A stretch of DNA of 64,000 nucleotides from Crossaster papposus. Its lineage: Eukaryota; Echinodermata; Asteroidea; Velatida; Solasteridae. The notes beneath the pieces are model-generated. The model saw only the letters and a program-made list of their open reading frames with translations. It searched no databases and had not been told where the DNA came from. The stretch spans positions 1,836,001 through 1,900,000 of the forward strand of contig JBAIAA010000414.1 of NCBI GenBank assembly GCA_037893245.1. Reading direction: 5' to 3'. Shown piece after piece: positions 11,711 through 22,309 of the stretch (its first letter is position 1; each line of letters starts with the position of its first letter). A program made the position numbers and the translations under genes.

Positions 11711-12751
11711 TCAAGATCCAGTTTCACGCATTTTCATGCTACATGCTTTCATAGAATAATGCAATCGCCATAAAAACCATTGTACGCCCTTGGTATCACC
11801 GGCATTCTCATCTGGGTAATATCCACCATTCAAGTGAGATACAAAACACAAATTAAACCACCAGGCTCCTGCGAACCTTTGTGCGCAATTATCTGGCGCA
11901 TCATCATTGTCACGATCCTTTGTCGTAAAGCGACGCCCTCTGTGAGTCCCAAGAGAGTCACCGGCAGTGCTGCTGGCATCGTATTGGTCATAATTCAGAT
12001 TGTACTCACCCGGGGATATTTGGAACTCTGAGTACTTTGCCCATGCCGTGTTGTTCTCCCAGTCCTCTAAGTCAACTCGTAGCTCCCATGATCCACGTGA
12101 ATCATCAGACGTCAGAGTCACCAAGTTGTCATTACCCAACCAGAACTCACCGGACAGATTGCCAAAGCCAGACTGGTAGTCGGCCCAGTTACGGTAGAAG
12201 TCCACGCTGCCATCTTGTCGTCTCTGAAACACGACCCATCCCCCGCCGTCAGTTTCCATGTCACAGTAGACACGAAGACCATCATTGCCGAATACCTCTG
12301 GGTAGATTGTGTAGATACCACTTGAACAATAACCAGCATCTAAGAGCATCTTGCAACTTCTGTAGCGATTCAAGGAACTATCAGCCAGTGAGTACAGAGG
12401 TGTGTCCTCATCTGCATCAAAGTACACGCTCCCTTGAGTTGCATTGAAGTAGTCGAGATGCTGTCGTCTTGTGGCAAGGTTTAACTCGCACATTTTACTG
12501 CAGTCATTAAAGTTAAAAGACTTGCAATGTTGATCCATGCTGCATTCACGTCCGCAGATGACACGAGATCGTACAATTTTGGTTACGAACGCAAACCCTT
12601 TTAGGGCGCGATTTTCTGCGGCATAAAAAGCATGTTTCCCCGCATAAGAAGTTTCATATCCAGATACGGACGAGGTAGCTCCCTGACATATGATGAATAT
12701 TATGTGAAATAGTTGCATCCCAGTAAAAGTCAGTTTCGCCATTGCTTCCAT
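11711..12751 (-). CDS. Secreted PAN/apple + fibrinogen-related domain protein, copy A
   Basis: Intronless 346-residue protein. Residues 1-28 form a signal peptide with a hydrophobic core (LFHIIFIIC). Residues ~40-112 form a Cys-rich PAN/apple-like module (C67, C71, C76, C84, C88). Residues ~131-346 are a fibrinogen C-terminal domain with the hallmark YCDMETDGGGW and FYRNWADYQSGFG. A ficolin-type calcium site D279-D281-D283 is followed by C289/C302 and AWWF. N-glycosylation sequons occur at N103, N198 and N233. The His that usually follows the second Cys in ficolins is Phe, and SNLNG is SHLNG. Two in-frame ATGs (codons 1 and 4) both have purine at -3 and G at +4. The family comprises extracellular glycan-binding recognition proteins (ficolins, FREPs); a pattern-recognition role is inferred. 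It is the most intact copy with copy B. Confidence 0.9.
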   Translation of the reverse strand: MEAMAKLTFTGMQLFHIIFIICQGATSSVSGYETSYAGKHAFYAAENRALKGFAFVTKIVRSRVICGRECSMDQHCKSFNFNDCSKMCELNLATRRQHLDYFNATQGSVYFDADEDTPLYSLADSSLNRYRSCKMLLDAGYCSSGIYTIYPEVFGNDGLRVYCDMETDGGGWVVFQRRQDGSVDFYRNWADYQSGFGNLSGEFWLGNDNLVTLTSDDSRGSWELRVDLEDWENNTAWAKYSEFQISPGEYNLNYDQYDASSTAGDSLGTHRGRRFTTKDRDNDDAPDNCAQRFAGAWWFNLCFVSHLNGGYYPDENAGDTKGVQWFLWRLHYSMKACSMKMRETGS

Positions 12752-13210
12752 TACTTAAAGGATTCGTTAAAATCAGATGACTTAACGTCGATCTCAGTTT
12801 GTTTTATTTGTTTTTGTATAATGTGCACCACATAGTTGAAATCGGAAAAGAAAATCTAGCGATTTGTCGTGTCTGATTGAACTATCCACAATGGTTGTTC
12901 AGCGACTACAAGTCAAGCCGTACTGCTTTCGGCTGCTGTTCTCTCTATACAAATGCTAGGATGCTTCTGTGCTACAGAGGCCTGGCGATGGTGGGACTTG
13001 GTATAGTTTACAGAAAGGAATGGGTTGAGGGAGACGACGTGTATCTCTCATTCTCTCCGATTGGCTATCCAAGTGACTACGTCATTCACGTCGGTGACAA
13101 GTAACGGGTCAGTATTCCCGCAGTTGCAAACCGTAGCCTTTGATTGGCTGATGTTTTATCGTAAGCTGATAACCTCATCGATCTGTGAGAGTCTGGATAA
13201 AAGTTAACTC
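12752..13210 (-). promoter_or_regulatory. Conserved 5' flank of FReD-A
   Basis: This block is shared with 40941-41396 (B), 52031-52324 plus 60056-60190 (C) and, inverted, 47620-47795 plus 48376-48480. Conservation of non-coding sequence across copies marks it as part of the duplicated unit and the likely promoter region. Confidence 0.6.
12943..12950 (-). promoter_or_regulatory. TATA-like box upstream of FReD-A
   Basis: GTATAGAG on the minus strand lies ~195 bp before the ATG. It is conserved with about the same spacing in copies B and C and in the inverted fragment at 48376-48480, within a block (12752-13020) that is well conserved among copies. The promoter role is inferred from position and conservation. 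Confidence 0.45.
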
Positions 13211-13248
13211 TTAATTTGTTTTAATTAATTGTTGTCATACAAAGCCAA

Positions 13249-13385
13249 ATAAAGGCATGGACAATCGGGAGATTGCATATGCATTTGTATTAATTTCACG
13301 CTCGTTGATTCTATTCTCAAAACATGAATGAGAATGTCAGAGAAAAAATCGTTTATTAAGAGGAGTCTTTACAATTATTATAGAT
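13249..13385 (+). repeat. Dispersed repeat, copy 3
   Basis: Matches 5969-6050 and 6587-6720, including ATTAAGAGGAGTCTTTACAA. Non-coding. Confidence 0.6.
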
Positions 13386-13469
13386 TTTAAAATAACAACA
13401 CGAACTGTCCACGATATTGAATTTAATGAGAATGAGAGGTAATTTCTGCGTGGCACAGCTTCGAGTTCA

Positions 13470-13640
13470 GAAGTAAAGCTTGAGCGATGATGTTTAAACA
13501 GCTTGTCGTAATATTGCTCCCATTTTGTATTGCCCCCTAGTGGGGCAGATGGGGTAATATTTGGGGGAATTGTGCCTTTGATGATACAAGCATGGAATTA
13601 GGCACACAGTCAGAGTATGTCAAGCGAAAGATATTTGGCT
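13470..13640 (+). repeat. Direct repeat copy 1 (pairs with 14565-14725)
   Basis: Shared words include AAGCTTGAGCGATGATGTTT and GGCACACAGTCAGAGTATGT. The end of the repeat also recurs inverted at about 14985-15050, suggesting element termini. Confidence 0.7.
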
Positions 13641-14311
13641 ACAGGGTCATCGCAGAATTAAACTTTGAAGAAACTACCGTTGTTTTTATAACCCTAACTC
13701 TCTTGGGTGTGTAGATAATCATTCGTATTGGAATTGATGGGTTCAGCACTGCCATCAATGATAAGCATTACATCGTTCGGTTTCCAATCAGATGCTCAAG
13801 GTAGCGTCAGAGTTAGAAAAAAAACTCACTGTAAAGCTTTTTCTATCACATCATTTATATTTCTAGACCTTGAATAGTTTTCGAGCGTCCAAAAAAACGT
13901 GGTTTTTTTTCTGACCATGCACGTGAAGTTGCTTTGTTTCTGTCTTTCTCCCCCCGAATCGATTCAAGGAGTTCTTTCTTTTGGGTGGCAAAACAACCTC
14001 GTACGACCTAGCAACAACAATGGCTGATTGACCCCTCGCCCACCCCATTCCGGCTATCGCACATTTGTCAATGTCCGTCTCAAACGCGCCGTACAGTTCA
14101 AGACGACAACAACGCCGCCCGGATATTAAACAAATAAAACGCGCTCGTTGAACCATAATGGCTATTTGTACTCCCCCATTGTGCCATTTTTCTCCCCCAA
14201 CCCACCTCCTCTATTAGGTCGTCCTTTCACGATCGATACGTTGGTGGGAAACCAATACAAAATTAAAACTTGGCATAATATCTTTGTTGGCGTTTGCAAT
14301 CATTTTTAAAA
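13641..14311. other. Non-coding, partly GC-rich
   Basis: 13900-14160 is GC- and CpG-richer than its surroundings and has a 97-codon minus frame (13863-14156) without recognisable domain. It could be a promoter or first-exon fragment, but nothing confirms it. Confidence 0.3.
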
Positions 14312-14327
14312 GGGGGGGGGGGGGGGG
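14312..14327 (+). repeat. Poly-G tract (16 G)
   Basis: Sixteen consecutive G, the joint-longest homopolymer G/C tract in the window. Confidence 0.9.
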
Positions 14328-14564
14328 CAAATTGACGGTACCAGTTTAGGTTTGGGTTGCGTGTTAACAACTTGTATACTCCTCGATTTACACTGGTTGA
14401 GTTCTATATTAATTGCGTTACCGATCTTTATACATCGCGCCATATATTTTTGGTTGTACAGCAATAATTACATATGTGTTGATTATCTAACAGGCCAGAA
14501 AAAACTGTCTAGTTGGTACGTAATAGTATTCTCTAAAATTAGTCGTACACAGTCTCAATAGTTG

Positions 14565-14725
14565 AAGCTTGAGCGATGATGTTTAAAAAGCTTGTCGTAA
14601 TATTGTTCCCATTTTGTATTGCCCCTAGTGGGGCAGATAAGGAAATATTACGGGGAATAGTGCCTTTGATGATGCAAGCATGGAATTAGGCACACAGTCA
14701 GAGTATGTCATGGGAAAGATTTGAC
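14565..14725 (+). repeat. Direct repeat copy 2 (pairs with 13470-13640)
   Basis: Colinear match to 13470-13640. The terminal part (GGCACACAGTCAGAGTATGT) is present inverted at about 14985-15050, so 14565-15050 may be one element with a second MITE nested in it at 14781-14917. Confidence 0.7.
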
Positions 14726-14780
14726 CTTTTCAGAAATATAGATAGAATACGATTTGAATGTTTGCATGGCGAAAAGGCAA

Positions 14781-14917
14781 TAAGATAAGTAGTTTTCGGT
14801 AACACCAAAGTAATACTATTTAGTGAGATATTACTCTATAGCGAGATGTGTGGTTCTTTTCAGAACCTCATATCTCACTAAAGAGTATCGTGGTGTTACC
14901 GCAAACTACTTATCTTA
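14781..14917. mobile_element. Short hairpin MITE (137 bp)
   Basis: TAAGATAAGTAGTTTTCGGT and its inward partner TAAGATAAGTAGTTTGCGGT form near-perfect arms. Pairing continues through AACACCA and GTGAGATAT words to a small loop. TAAGATAA-type edges are compatible with a TA target. Confidence 0.8.
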
Positions 14918-15050
14918 TATGTGACATTTTCAAAATGGCTTTTATTGCTTGTTATTGCTACCTATTAGGTCAAACCTGCGATGGGCCTACAGCCAACTAT
15001 CTTTCTCCAGACATACTGTGACTGTGTGAACAATTCCATACTTGTACCAT

Positions 15051-15774
15051 CAAGTGGAGATTTTGCAATCTCCACTTTTTTATGTTGAAAATGTCTCATG
15101 CTATTTATTTTAAGCAAACATTTTGTGCTTCACAGCTCCATAAAATGAGCCCCAGATTAGGGATGGTCTCTTCAAATTGTAAACGCAGTTGTTCATGGAA
15201 AACACCTGTGCTTAAAGTTTTCTCATTGTCTTTAATACTGAAACAACAATTGTAAACAAAAAACGTTACCGCAGCAAACCCAGTTTTTATGTAAGATATT
15301 TATTAGTGTGAAAGCCACGATGTACTTTTTCAACATATTAAAATATAGGGCTGTTTTTGTTCGAATAATTTAGTATTCGGTTATTCGAAAGAGCACGACC
15401 AAATATTCGAAACTCGATCGCCGATGCATATTTTCGTGAACCACATAACGACCGAGGATCCCCTATTGTTTTTTTTTTATTCCTGTGCTGTAACCTAACC
15501 CCATTGCCTAGCGCTTGCCGGAACAATTGAGGACAAAGAAACCGTCCTACGAGGATCCTTTGTTCCCTTTGTTCTCTTTTGTGTTTCGATCCTCGATCGC
15601 AAAAGGAAACAAGAGCAGTTTTACAAAGGCCAGATGCAGCTGACTTCCTTGTTGGTCAAAAGTTGCATACAAAGCTGGTTACACTTCGGTCAGCGATGAA
15701 TATTAATGGTTGTTGTGTTCTGCAGTATATTTACTACAGTACTCGTGCATAACTGTCAGGGGATTTTACCCAGC
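15051..15774. other. Non-coding, nothing recognised
   Basis: Contains a short fragment resembling the 78-320 MITE end (CAGCTCCATAAAATGAGCCCC near 15132) and a CGATCCTCGATCGC-type GC patch at 15590. No gene is supported. Confidence 0.4.
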
Positions 15775-16393
15775 TTAAAGAGCACCTCTAAGTAAAAATC
15801 GTTTTCTCTGATTTTACATGTTGAAATAAATATGGAAAGATCCAAACCGAATGCAATATCATTGGTCTTTATAGCCCGCCTAAAAATAGTTCAAAAGAAC
15901 GTTTTTTCTGTTCATGCCAAGACGCGAATTCTTAAAAACGTAAAGGTCACGCTTTTGTTTTGATGCGTCATTGAGGGGAAAACAAAGAAATTGAGGAGAA
16001 ACCCAAACATGCACACGCACACGCACGCACGCATGTTGAACGTTGCCCGGCCCTAGCTGCACACAACTTGCCATTATTTGCGTGCACATGGAGGTCAGTT
16101 CACTCAAGAATACCAGCTAGGGAACAGTAAGAAAACAACTTTGTCTTGGTACTCACGAATTTATAATTCTCACCGAGGATTTGTAGGTACAAAAGTCTTC
16201 ATTTCAGCACTTTGAATGAAAGTCGAACACGAGCTTTTACAAATCTAAGCGGGGTCAACGTGCGTATTTGCCCATGTCATCAGCGCATCATGTACCCACG
16301 TGCAAACCACATACAAATCGCATGCGTGTTGCTGCTTGCACCCATGCACGTACGGTTGTCGGCCTCACAGTCAACAAACATCGTTGGATACTT

Positions 16394-16549
16394 ATGGCAG
16401 AATCGTACAATTCCTGGGAAGATTTGAGCGAGTATTCGGAAGAATTCAATGACGAAGATTCCCAAGGCAATGCACTGGACTCGGCAAGTAGACCTGGAGG
16501 TTTTTTCCCTCCAGGTCTATGGTCCGATCTCGACGATGTAACTCACTAA
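16394..16549 (+). CDS. Short acidic ORF of TTAA element 1
   Basis: A 51-residue frame beginning MAESYNSWEDLSEYSEEF, rich in Asp/Glu/Ser. Its start aligns with the acidic ORF of element 2 (MSDSSEYWEDHSIDEEEAF): both have M-small-acidic-Ser, then Trp-Glu-Asp-x-Ser and an acidic run. It may be the N-terminal exon of a transposon protein. Acidic Ser-rich N-termini are common in transposases, but no catalytic domain follows. The frame is open for 42 codons upstream; the ATG chosen is where similarity to element 2 begins. Confidence 0.4.
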   Translation: MAESYNSWEDLSEYSEEFNDEDSQGNALDSASRPGGFFPPGLWSDLDDVTH

Positions 16550-16758
16550 CTGGTACATGGTAACGTGGAGACCACGAGGAGGCACCGATCGTTCGTGGTG
16601 GCGCAACCGCTTCGAACCCGCGAGGCCCCCGTTGACGACGTGGCGCGTGGTGTGGAAAATCTCGCTGAACAGAAAGGCAACCAGGATCGGTTTTTACACA
16701 CAAACTGGTAATACATGTACATAATTTAGATGGATATACATTGTATCATGATGCCACT

Positions 16759-17007
16759 TTAATAGTTCTCAGTGAATACAAGTATCATTGCAAAAGTGTT
16801 GGAAAAACATGAACCACTGCAGAGAAGCGACCACTCGGTCAACCTAAAAATCCGACCTCGTGTGCGGTTCACAAATCGGGCCCTCTCTCTTCGTGTCTGA
16901 AAAACATCCTCCATTGGAAACCTCAGAAAATTTACTTCAGGGTTTTTAAGACAATTCCTCAAACATTTACCTACCACACAGGACTTTAGCATTTCGAAAA
17001 AAATCAA
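16759..17007 (-). pseudogene. Degenerate THAP zinc-finger fragment, element 1
   Basis: An 82-residue frame reads C-x4-C...N, then NPEVNFLRFP, a basic helix-like stretch RRERARFVNRTRGR, and TEWSLLCSGSCF. This follows the THAP order C-x(2-4)-C, F-x-RFP, basic region, Cys-Ser-x-His-Phe. The zinc-ligand His is not at its usual place (CSGSCF instead of CSxHF), and the AVPT-box region is missing, so the finger is probably dead. THAP domains are DNA-binding zinc fingers found in P-element and Kolobok proteins. Confidence 0.5.
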
Positions 17008-17540
17008 CCAAAATACGAACTAATTTTATAAATGTCGAGAAAAACATTGAGAAAAGAAGGCCGCAAGCAACACAATCGCACGCGGTACACGCACGGTGTG
17101 GCGGTGGCATGCTGGCCTCGTGATCGCACGGACTAGCTGAATAACACGATGACGTTTCGGGGTCATGTAATCTCATTTGCATACATTAAACATGGCTGTC
17201 GTTTTCTCAAAAATAGAGCCGGATCGTGTTGGGAACACCGAATTGAACTTTGTTTTTGTTGCACTAAAGTAAACCCCATAGAGTAAAATTATATACTAAC
17301 GGTAAGATTGGTATATACTCTGTCATAAAATGAACCAAATACCAAAACCACAAATTTGTTAGAGGTGCTCTTTAAATGAATGGGACCAATAAATAGGTGT
17401 CAACAAAACGTTACTGCCGACCCAAAGAATGGCATCTGACAGTTGGGGTTTATTTTTGTACAAAAGCCGCAAATATGAAATTACATTCGACGACCAACAG
17501 ACTAACAATAGCGATATATTGTCGGCAATCAATTCTCTCC

Positions 17541-17891
17541 AGAAAAAGATGGCTTCCGCGCGACCAATAAGAAGCAGAAACCGTTGGTGAATTCGACGCC
17601 TCTCAAGAGCGACGGCAACCGCGAACAATTTGAGAACTCTGAGAAGGTTAAAGACTTCACTGAATCGGCATTGGGTCTACGGAGGACGGCGACGACCCTT
17701 CTGCCGAGGGCAGCCTTACTGAAGCTTTGGATCTGGTAAAGAAATGACAAAAGCTCATCAAGTTGCCCGACAGATCCCCTCACGGCTGCTCTACTGTCAA
17801 GGAATATCTCGCCGACAATCTGATTGAAGACGAGAAACATCTTCGCAAAGCCGAAAAGTCAACCGCCGCCAAGACAGAACAGTTTTGTTAA
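17541..17891 (+). pseudogene. Broken gag-like retroelement protein
   Basis: The first part reads LKSDGNREQFENSEKV then ESAL, clearly related to the gag-like ORF at 29178-29639 (FKREGNQQQFNHSEKV ... FIESAL). After a frame change the plus strand continues with EALDLVKK, a stop, then QKLIKLPDRS and an acidic-basic tail ending ...TEQFC and stop at about 17891. At least one frameshift and one internal stop make it non-functional. It lacks flanking LTRs. It shows that this retroelement family has been active in this genome more than once. Confidence 0.6.
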
Positions 17892-18025
17892 TATGCAATT
17901 CGTTAAGTCATCAGGCTAATTTATCACCGGGTGAATCACACCAAGCTCGGCAATTTGACCCCCAGATTTTATTGTGCCAGCACACCCCGTAAATTTAAAC
18001 GGAATTCTTCCCCTGGGATCTCGAT

Positions 18026-18418
18026 TATTGCAAATCGAGTATCACTTGATTAGTGCATGCAAATACCGAACTTGGCCCCAAGAGGAAACATTGTTTTCCG
18101 TTGGGACGCAATTTGTAAGACGTCAAGCTGTTATGTAGCTTTGCACTATCGGTCGATTCAGTACCGAATGACATACTGAATTGCGTTCCAACATTGTTTG
18201 GCAATCAAACAAGTCTGTTTATTCGAGTATCACTTGATTAGTGCATGCAAATACTGAACTTGGCCCCCAAGAGAAACTGTTGTTGTCCGTTAAGACGCAA
18301 TTTGTAAGACGTTAGGCTGATTTGTAGCTTTGCCTTATCGGTCGATTGGGTACCGAATGACATACTGAATCGGGTTTACAAAATTATTTGGCAATCGAAC
18401 AAGACTGTTTAGTCGAAA
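18026..18418 (+). repeat. Tandem dimer of a ~196-bp unit
   Basis: 18026-18222 and 18223-18418 are colinear (CGAGTATCACTTGATTAGTG, GTACCGAATGACATACTGAA in both) with scattered substitutions. Non-coding. Confidence 0.8.
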
Positions 18419-20294
18419 ATAGCCGAGTTTGACGGCCAATTTAAGTTTTTCACCCATCATTAATATCCCCGTTCTTTGGCGTTTCTCAAGAGCGAGTTCC
18501 AGTGCTCTACCATCCCAATAGTTCACCAAATCATTGTTGTCTTTTTTCCTTTCTTTCGGTTTATGAACTCTATTACTATTTCATAAAGGAGATATAGTAA
18601 AGAAATAAATTTTCTGACGTAGGAACGTAGAAAGTTTTCGTTACGCCCCAACGCTCTTAGCTTATAAAAGCAGGCATTGCATTCAATGCCTTTCTTCTCG
18701 GCCTGAGCATTCGAACCTCGCTTGCCCTCCCGAAAGACTTAAACCCATAAAAAATAGTAATAACGGTATTAATAATAATGATAACTAACCGAAGGGAACA
18801 GGGAGTGCACCCTCGATCTTTATTTACCCCTTTTCCTAGAATTTTTTTCACTTTTTCTAAAATCTCTGTCTAAAACCCTCTCCAAAAGACTGTTCGTTGC
18901 GTGATCACCTCTTTGACCAAGTCTCAATTTCTCATGATTTTTAGATTGTTTAATATTTACATGTACGTGTACTATCGGCTCTCGTTTGTACAGAGTGAAG
19001 TAAATAAAAATGTAAATGGATGCCGATAAAAAAAATATCAAAACAAACAGAAAACGGCGTTCGTTTTATATTTTTATGTTATTTTTGCGTTTGCCGTCCA
19101 GATTGGGATAAGGCCCATCAGCTTTATACCCTGGTGCTTCAACGGGCTCGTGTTATTTTAAACATAAACGAGTCGGAATACAATGCACCAAGATAAATGT
19201 TCCCAATGCCGCACATGTATCACGTCGATCGGGCTCCAAATTTCCCTTTTATTTTTTGGAAATAGCAGGTCATGTGCTAATGCAAATTTACAGACTGCCT
19301 CATAATGTAAGTACTTCCTACCAAACAGGTAATTTCAGATGCCCAAAAAAATGGCACAATGGTCAACACAAAAGAGGGGGGGGGGGGGGGTCATCTGCCA
19401 CATGTCGTGCTTCATAATGTGCATTTTTGTGCAGAATATCGACTTGACGCGCTACAAAATATTTTTATTTTTGTATTTTCTGAGAGGAATAGAAAATCTG
19501 TGAGCTAGTATTATGGCATCAAGTCCTTCTCCGTATGATTTTGAACCCACTTTCACATGTACCGTAGTACACATTATGTATACACTATGCCGTACACCAA
19601 AAGGGTTCACTTGCATTCCTTGCGCGTGCAGGGCCGCTATCGATCGGGCTTCGAGTACTTATGGTGCAGACACTACGTCACAATATCTCGGATGTACCGA
19701 TAAACCAGAAAAAAATGGCGGCTCGCATGACGGTAAGCGCAGTGCGAGGAAATCTCTGTTTTATATGATTTAATACCGAAACCGATAAAAATGAAATAAA
19801 AATCAAGTCACAATGGCAATTGACACTCTTTAACATTATGCAATTATAAACTATGGGGGAGTTTCTCTTTAAGTTACTTTAAGTTACGGTCAATACCGTC
19901 ACTAAAACTTTAGTTTGGCCACTAGTTTTAGGCTTTATTTTAGAGAAAATAATTCGTCTCCCGCCAAATTAGAAAGAAAACAACCTGTGCCAGGAGTTGT
20001 CGCGACCAAAACATCTTCGCTCAATTCTCACTATTATTTGTTTATTTTAACTGGTGGTAACACAAAGTCAATCACATCAGTGCGACTTACTTTGGGTTTC
20101 GTTGGAGCAGGTCACAAATGCTAAATACAACACAAAATAATTCATACAAGGGCATCATAAATTGAAATGTTTTTGAAAAATATTTACACAGTGGAATTGG
20201 CGTCGGGGTAATGTAAATTCAATATTGTTGTATATTGTAAACATACGTCGGAAGGCCACGTCTACAATGTGGCATTATGTTCATGTGATAATAT
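18419..20294. other. Unit A' proximal part, non-coding
   Basis: 18890-19010 matches 37775-37870 of unit B (TTGCGTGATCACCT, CGGCTCTCGTTTGTACAGA). 20100-20300 matches 37928-38125 (GGAGCAGGTCACAAATGCTA, ACATACGTCGGAAGGCCACG). 19935-20010 resembles 34350-34410. The frame at 19513-19773 begins MASSPSPYDFEP, which faintly recalls an N-terminal motif seen in invertebrate gene families, but no domain follows. Confidence 0.5.
19376..19390 (+). repeat. Poly-G tract (15 G)
   Basis: Fifteen consecutive G in AT-rich sequence. Confidence 0.9.
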
Positions 20295-20820
20295 AGGTTT
20301 TCCTCGCCAATTTCGCAAAATGTTCATTCACTTCTAAAAATCGGGCATTCGTTTTCGTCTGATTTTGTGAATCGCTCTGAACACGCGTTTTATTTTCGCT
20401 ACCAGAGTATTCGATTCCATTTTTGTTCAATTAATTACATGATTGTGCAGACGCTTTCGTTTATGTCCAGTCAAATTCGTTTACAAAACTTCTTTTTCGC
20501 TGTTAGAGGGCAATTTCAAACATTGACCATTCTATTTCACTTTTAGTTTAATGCCACTAGCATTAAATAGAAATTAGGAGTTTTGTTTTTTCATTTAGAG
20601 TTGGTCAAATTAGTTGTATCTGAAATCAATTTAAAACAAAATTCTAAGCTGCATCGGGCTTTATTGGTTGAAAACAAAGATCACTGTAGTTGATTACTGA
20701 TTAACATTAAATAAATATCGAAATACCCGTCTGTTTTCTTGTCTGTTCGATTTTGTTTCCATTATTTACCTACAATATCTAACATGAAGCAAGTTGTATT
20801 CTATATACCTCTTTGCATTT

Positions 20821-20964
20821 AACAATTGTTGCCTGCTGTGACATGGTCCATGGCGTTTTGTACACCCGAGGGGGAAAATGGCACCCGAGGCGAAGCCGAG
20901 GGTGCCATTTGCCCCCGAGGGTGTACAAAACGCCATGGACCATATCACAGCAGGCAACAATTGT
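20821..20964. mobile_element. Perfect-arm hairpin (144 bp)
   Basis: Arms of ~68 bp (left starts AACAATTGTTGCCTGCTGTG) are almost identical with a loop of only a few bases around 20891. The arms include CCATGGCGTTTTGTACACCC and GGCACCCGAGG. Near-identity of the arms implies a young element or frequent arm homogenisation. Its right end is partly re-duplicated at 20989-21014. Confidence 0.85.
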
Positions 20965-20965
20965 T

Positions 20966-21640
20966 TTGTTATACCACGGTAATAGATTACAGCAGGCAAG
21001 AATTGTTTGTTATGGGTCCGTTCCCGTTGCGGTGCAAAATTGCCGAAGTAGTCGCACTGAATGTTCCGTGTTTTTCTTCGTACTGGCGCTGTCCTGCTCG
21101 AAAATCAAATTTCTGATCTCCTCTTTTGAACGAGACAGAAATCGCTTCTTTGGAGGTGACTTAATGCTGTCGTCTGCCGACATTACGGAGAAAATAAGGC
21201 AAAATTGGAACAGAAAAAAAGCGGACGAACAGCATAAACGAAAGCCGGTGTAAACAACAATGGCGGTCGTTAGTCGTTGCCGAAAGTGCCAACTTCACTG
21301 TTCCCTGTTTACATCGCACAGGAACATACATCAATTTACGTAGTACCAGCTAATATAACACAGCGTTGCTAGACTCTAATACCAGTCGCTTCCATGGTAT
21401 TTATCACAGAAATGGCCGGCCAGGCTATGCGCTAGCGTGTAAAAAAAGATTCCGCGGCCTGGAAAAAGAAAGTTCATGTACCCCGTGGGGTACATGAACT
21501 CATGTACCACGCGTACTCGGCGTACATCACTCATACCATGCTCATACATCGGCACACTCGGATACATGCGTTTTTGTTGCATGTCACGTGAACGCTTCTC
21601 GACCAATAAAAATTCACAATCTATTGCCGTGGTATAACAA
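20966..21640. mobile_element. TIR-bounded element with Crypton-like fragment
   Basis: Inverted ends TTGTTATACCACGGTAATAG and (right, read inward) TTGTTATACCACGGCAATAG enclose about 675 bp, including the minus-strand recombinase-like exon at 21010-21183 and a short palindrome CATGTACCCCGTGGGGTACATG at 21475-21496. It may be one transposon or nested pieces. No TSD was established. Confidence 0.55.
21010..21183 (-). pseudogene. Crypton/DUF3504-like tyrosine-recombinase N-terminal fragment
   Basis: A 57-codon minus-strand ORF from a good ATG (GTAATGT) encodes a basic start, then SKEEIRNLIFEQDSASTKK followed by NTEHSVRLLRQFC. The pattern E-E-I-x2-L...D-x-A-x-T-K-K-x-T-x2-S-V-x-L-x-R-x-F/Y resembles the N-terminal SAM-like domain of Crypton-derived recombinases (DUF3504/KIAA1958-type). 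The ORF stops before the catalytic Arg-His-Arg-Tyr part, so it is a first exon or a truncated copy. Confidence 0.4.
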
Positions 21641-21699
21641 TACATTTTGTCACCCACCCACTTCCCTTGAACGCCACCGCTGACTACATGTTGAGACAG

Positions 21700-21925
21700 T
21701 TATAATTTAGCCATCAATCGGTTTTACAATCCCAACCGAAGACCTTCTAAACATTCACAAATTAAATTGTGATACTTTTCTATCAATGTTTTACAAGTTA
21801 TTCATCTTGCACCTGCAAAAGAAAAGAAAACAATTTTGAAAAACAACATTTTCTGTTCGTAATACAATAGTTTTTATATGTAAATACTACTACAACATAG
21901 GCCTACGTAAAACCACAAGGTTAGA
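21700..21925. repeat. Segment inverted relative to 43495-43690
   Basis: CCACAAGGTTA, TAGGCCTACGTAAAACCACA, CTGTTCGTAATACAATAG and TTCATCTTGCACCTGC read in reverse complement at 43495-43690. It links the A' block to the interior of the palindrome region. Confidence 0.7.
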
Positions 21926-22309
21926 TAGAATACTCGTTGCGTGGTCGTCATCCACAGCCGTTCGACACAATGCGTTCAAGCACGCGTGACCGCTCTATTG
22001 TATTGCTGTTTAGAATGGAACACGAATAGAACGGGGCCCGTGTGCTTACTGGAGAACAGGGGTAATTAAGAACAATAGCACCGTTGCTACCGATTTGACT
22101 CAGGCAGAACGGCAACGATCTTTAAAACGCCACTCCACATTACTTAATTTACTACGTGTTTATGTTTAGTTTAGTCTTTAGGATAATTACAGCCTCACCA
22201 CCACGGGTGCGTTCCTTCACTAATTGTGAAGGGCACGCGCCCTTAATAGGCACGCGCCCCTAATGGGCACGTGTCCAATATATTATATATATTATATACA
22301 ACTGCTCAT

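Larger units (their letters stand above)
15779..17371. mobile_element. TTAA-flanked DNA transposon remnant with THAP domain (Kolobok-like), element 1
   Basis: A 1593-bp element flanked by TTAA (15775-15778 and 17372-17375), with inverted termini AGAGCACCTCTAA and TTAGAGGTGCTCT. It contains a plus-strand acidic ORF (16394-16549) and, converging on it from the minus strand, a THAP-like zinc-finger fragment (16759-17007). TTAA duplication is shared by piggyBac and Kolobok. The THAP domain favours Kolobok, whose members include THAP-bearing proteins. No complete transposase is present, so it is non-autonomous or decayed. Layout and acidic ORF match the element at 41397-42665. Confidence 0.7.

Noticed and set aside
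12037..12447. Plus-strand 136-codon frame (also at 40226-40636 and 51316-51726)
   Set aside because: It is antisense to the FReD coding sequence in all three copies and its conservation follows from the real gene.
20813..21253. 146-codon plus-strand frame
   Set aside because: It spans a perfect hairpin and is antisense to the Crypton-like fragment. Its composition is not protein-like.
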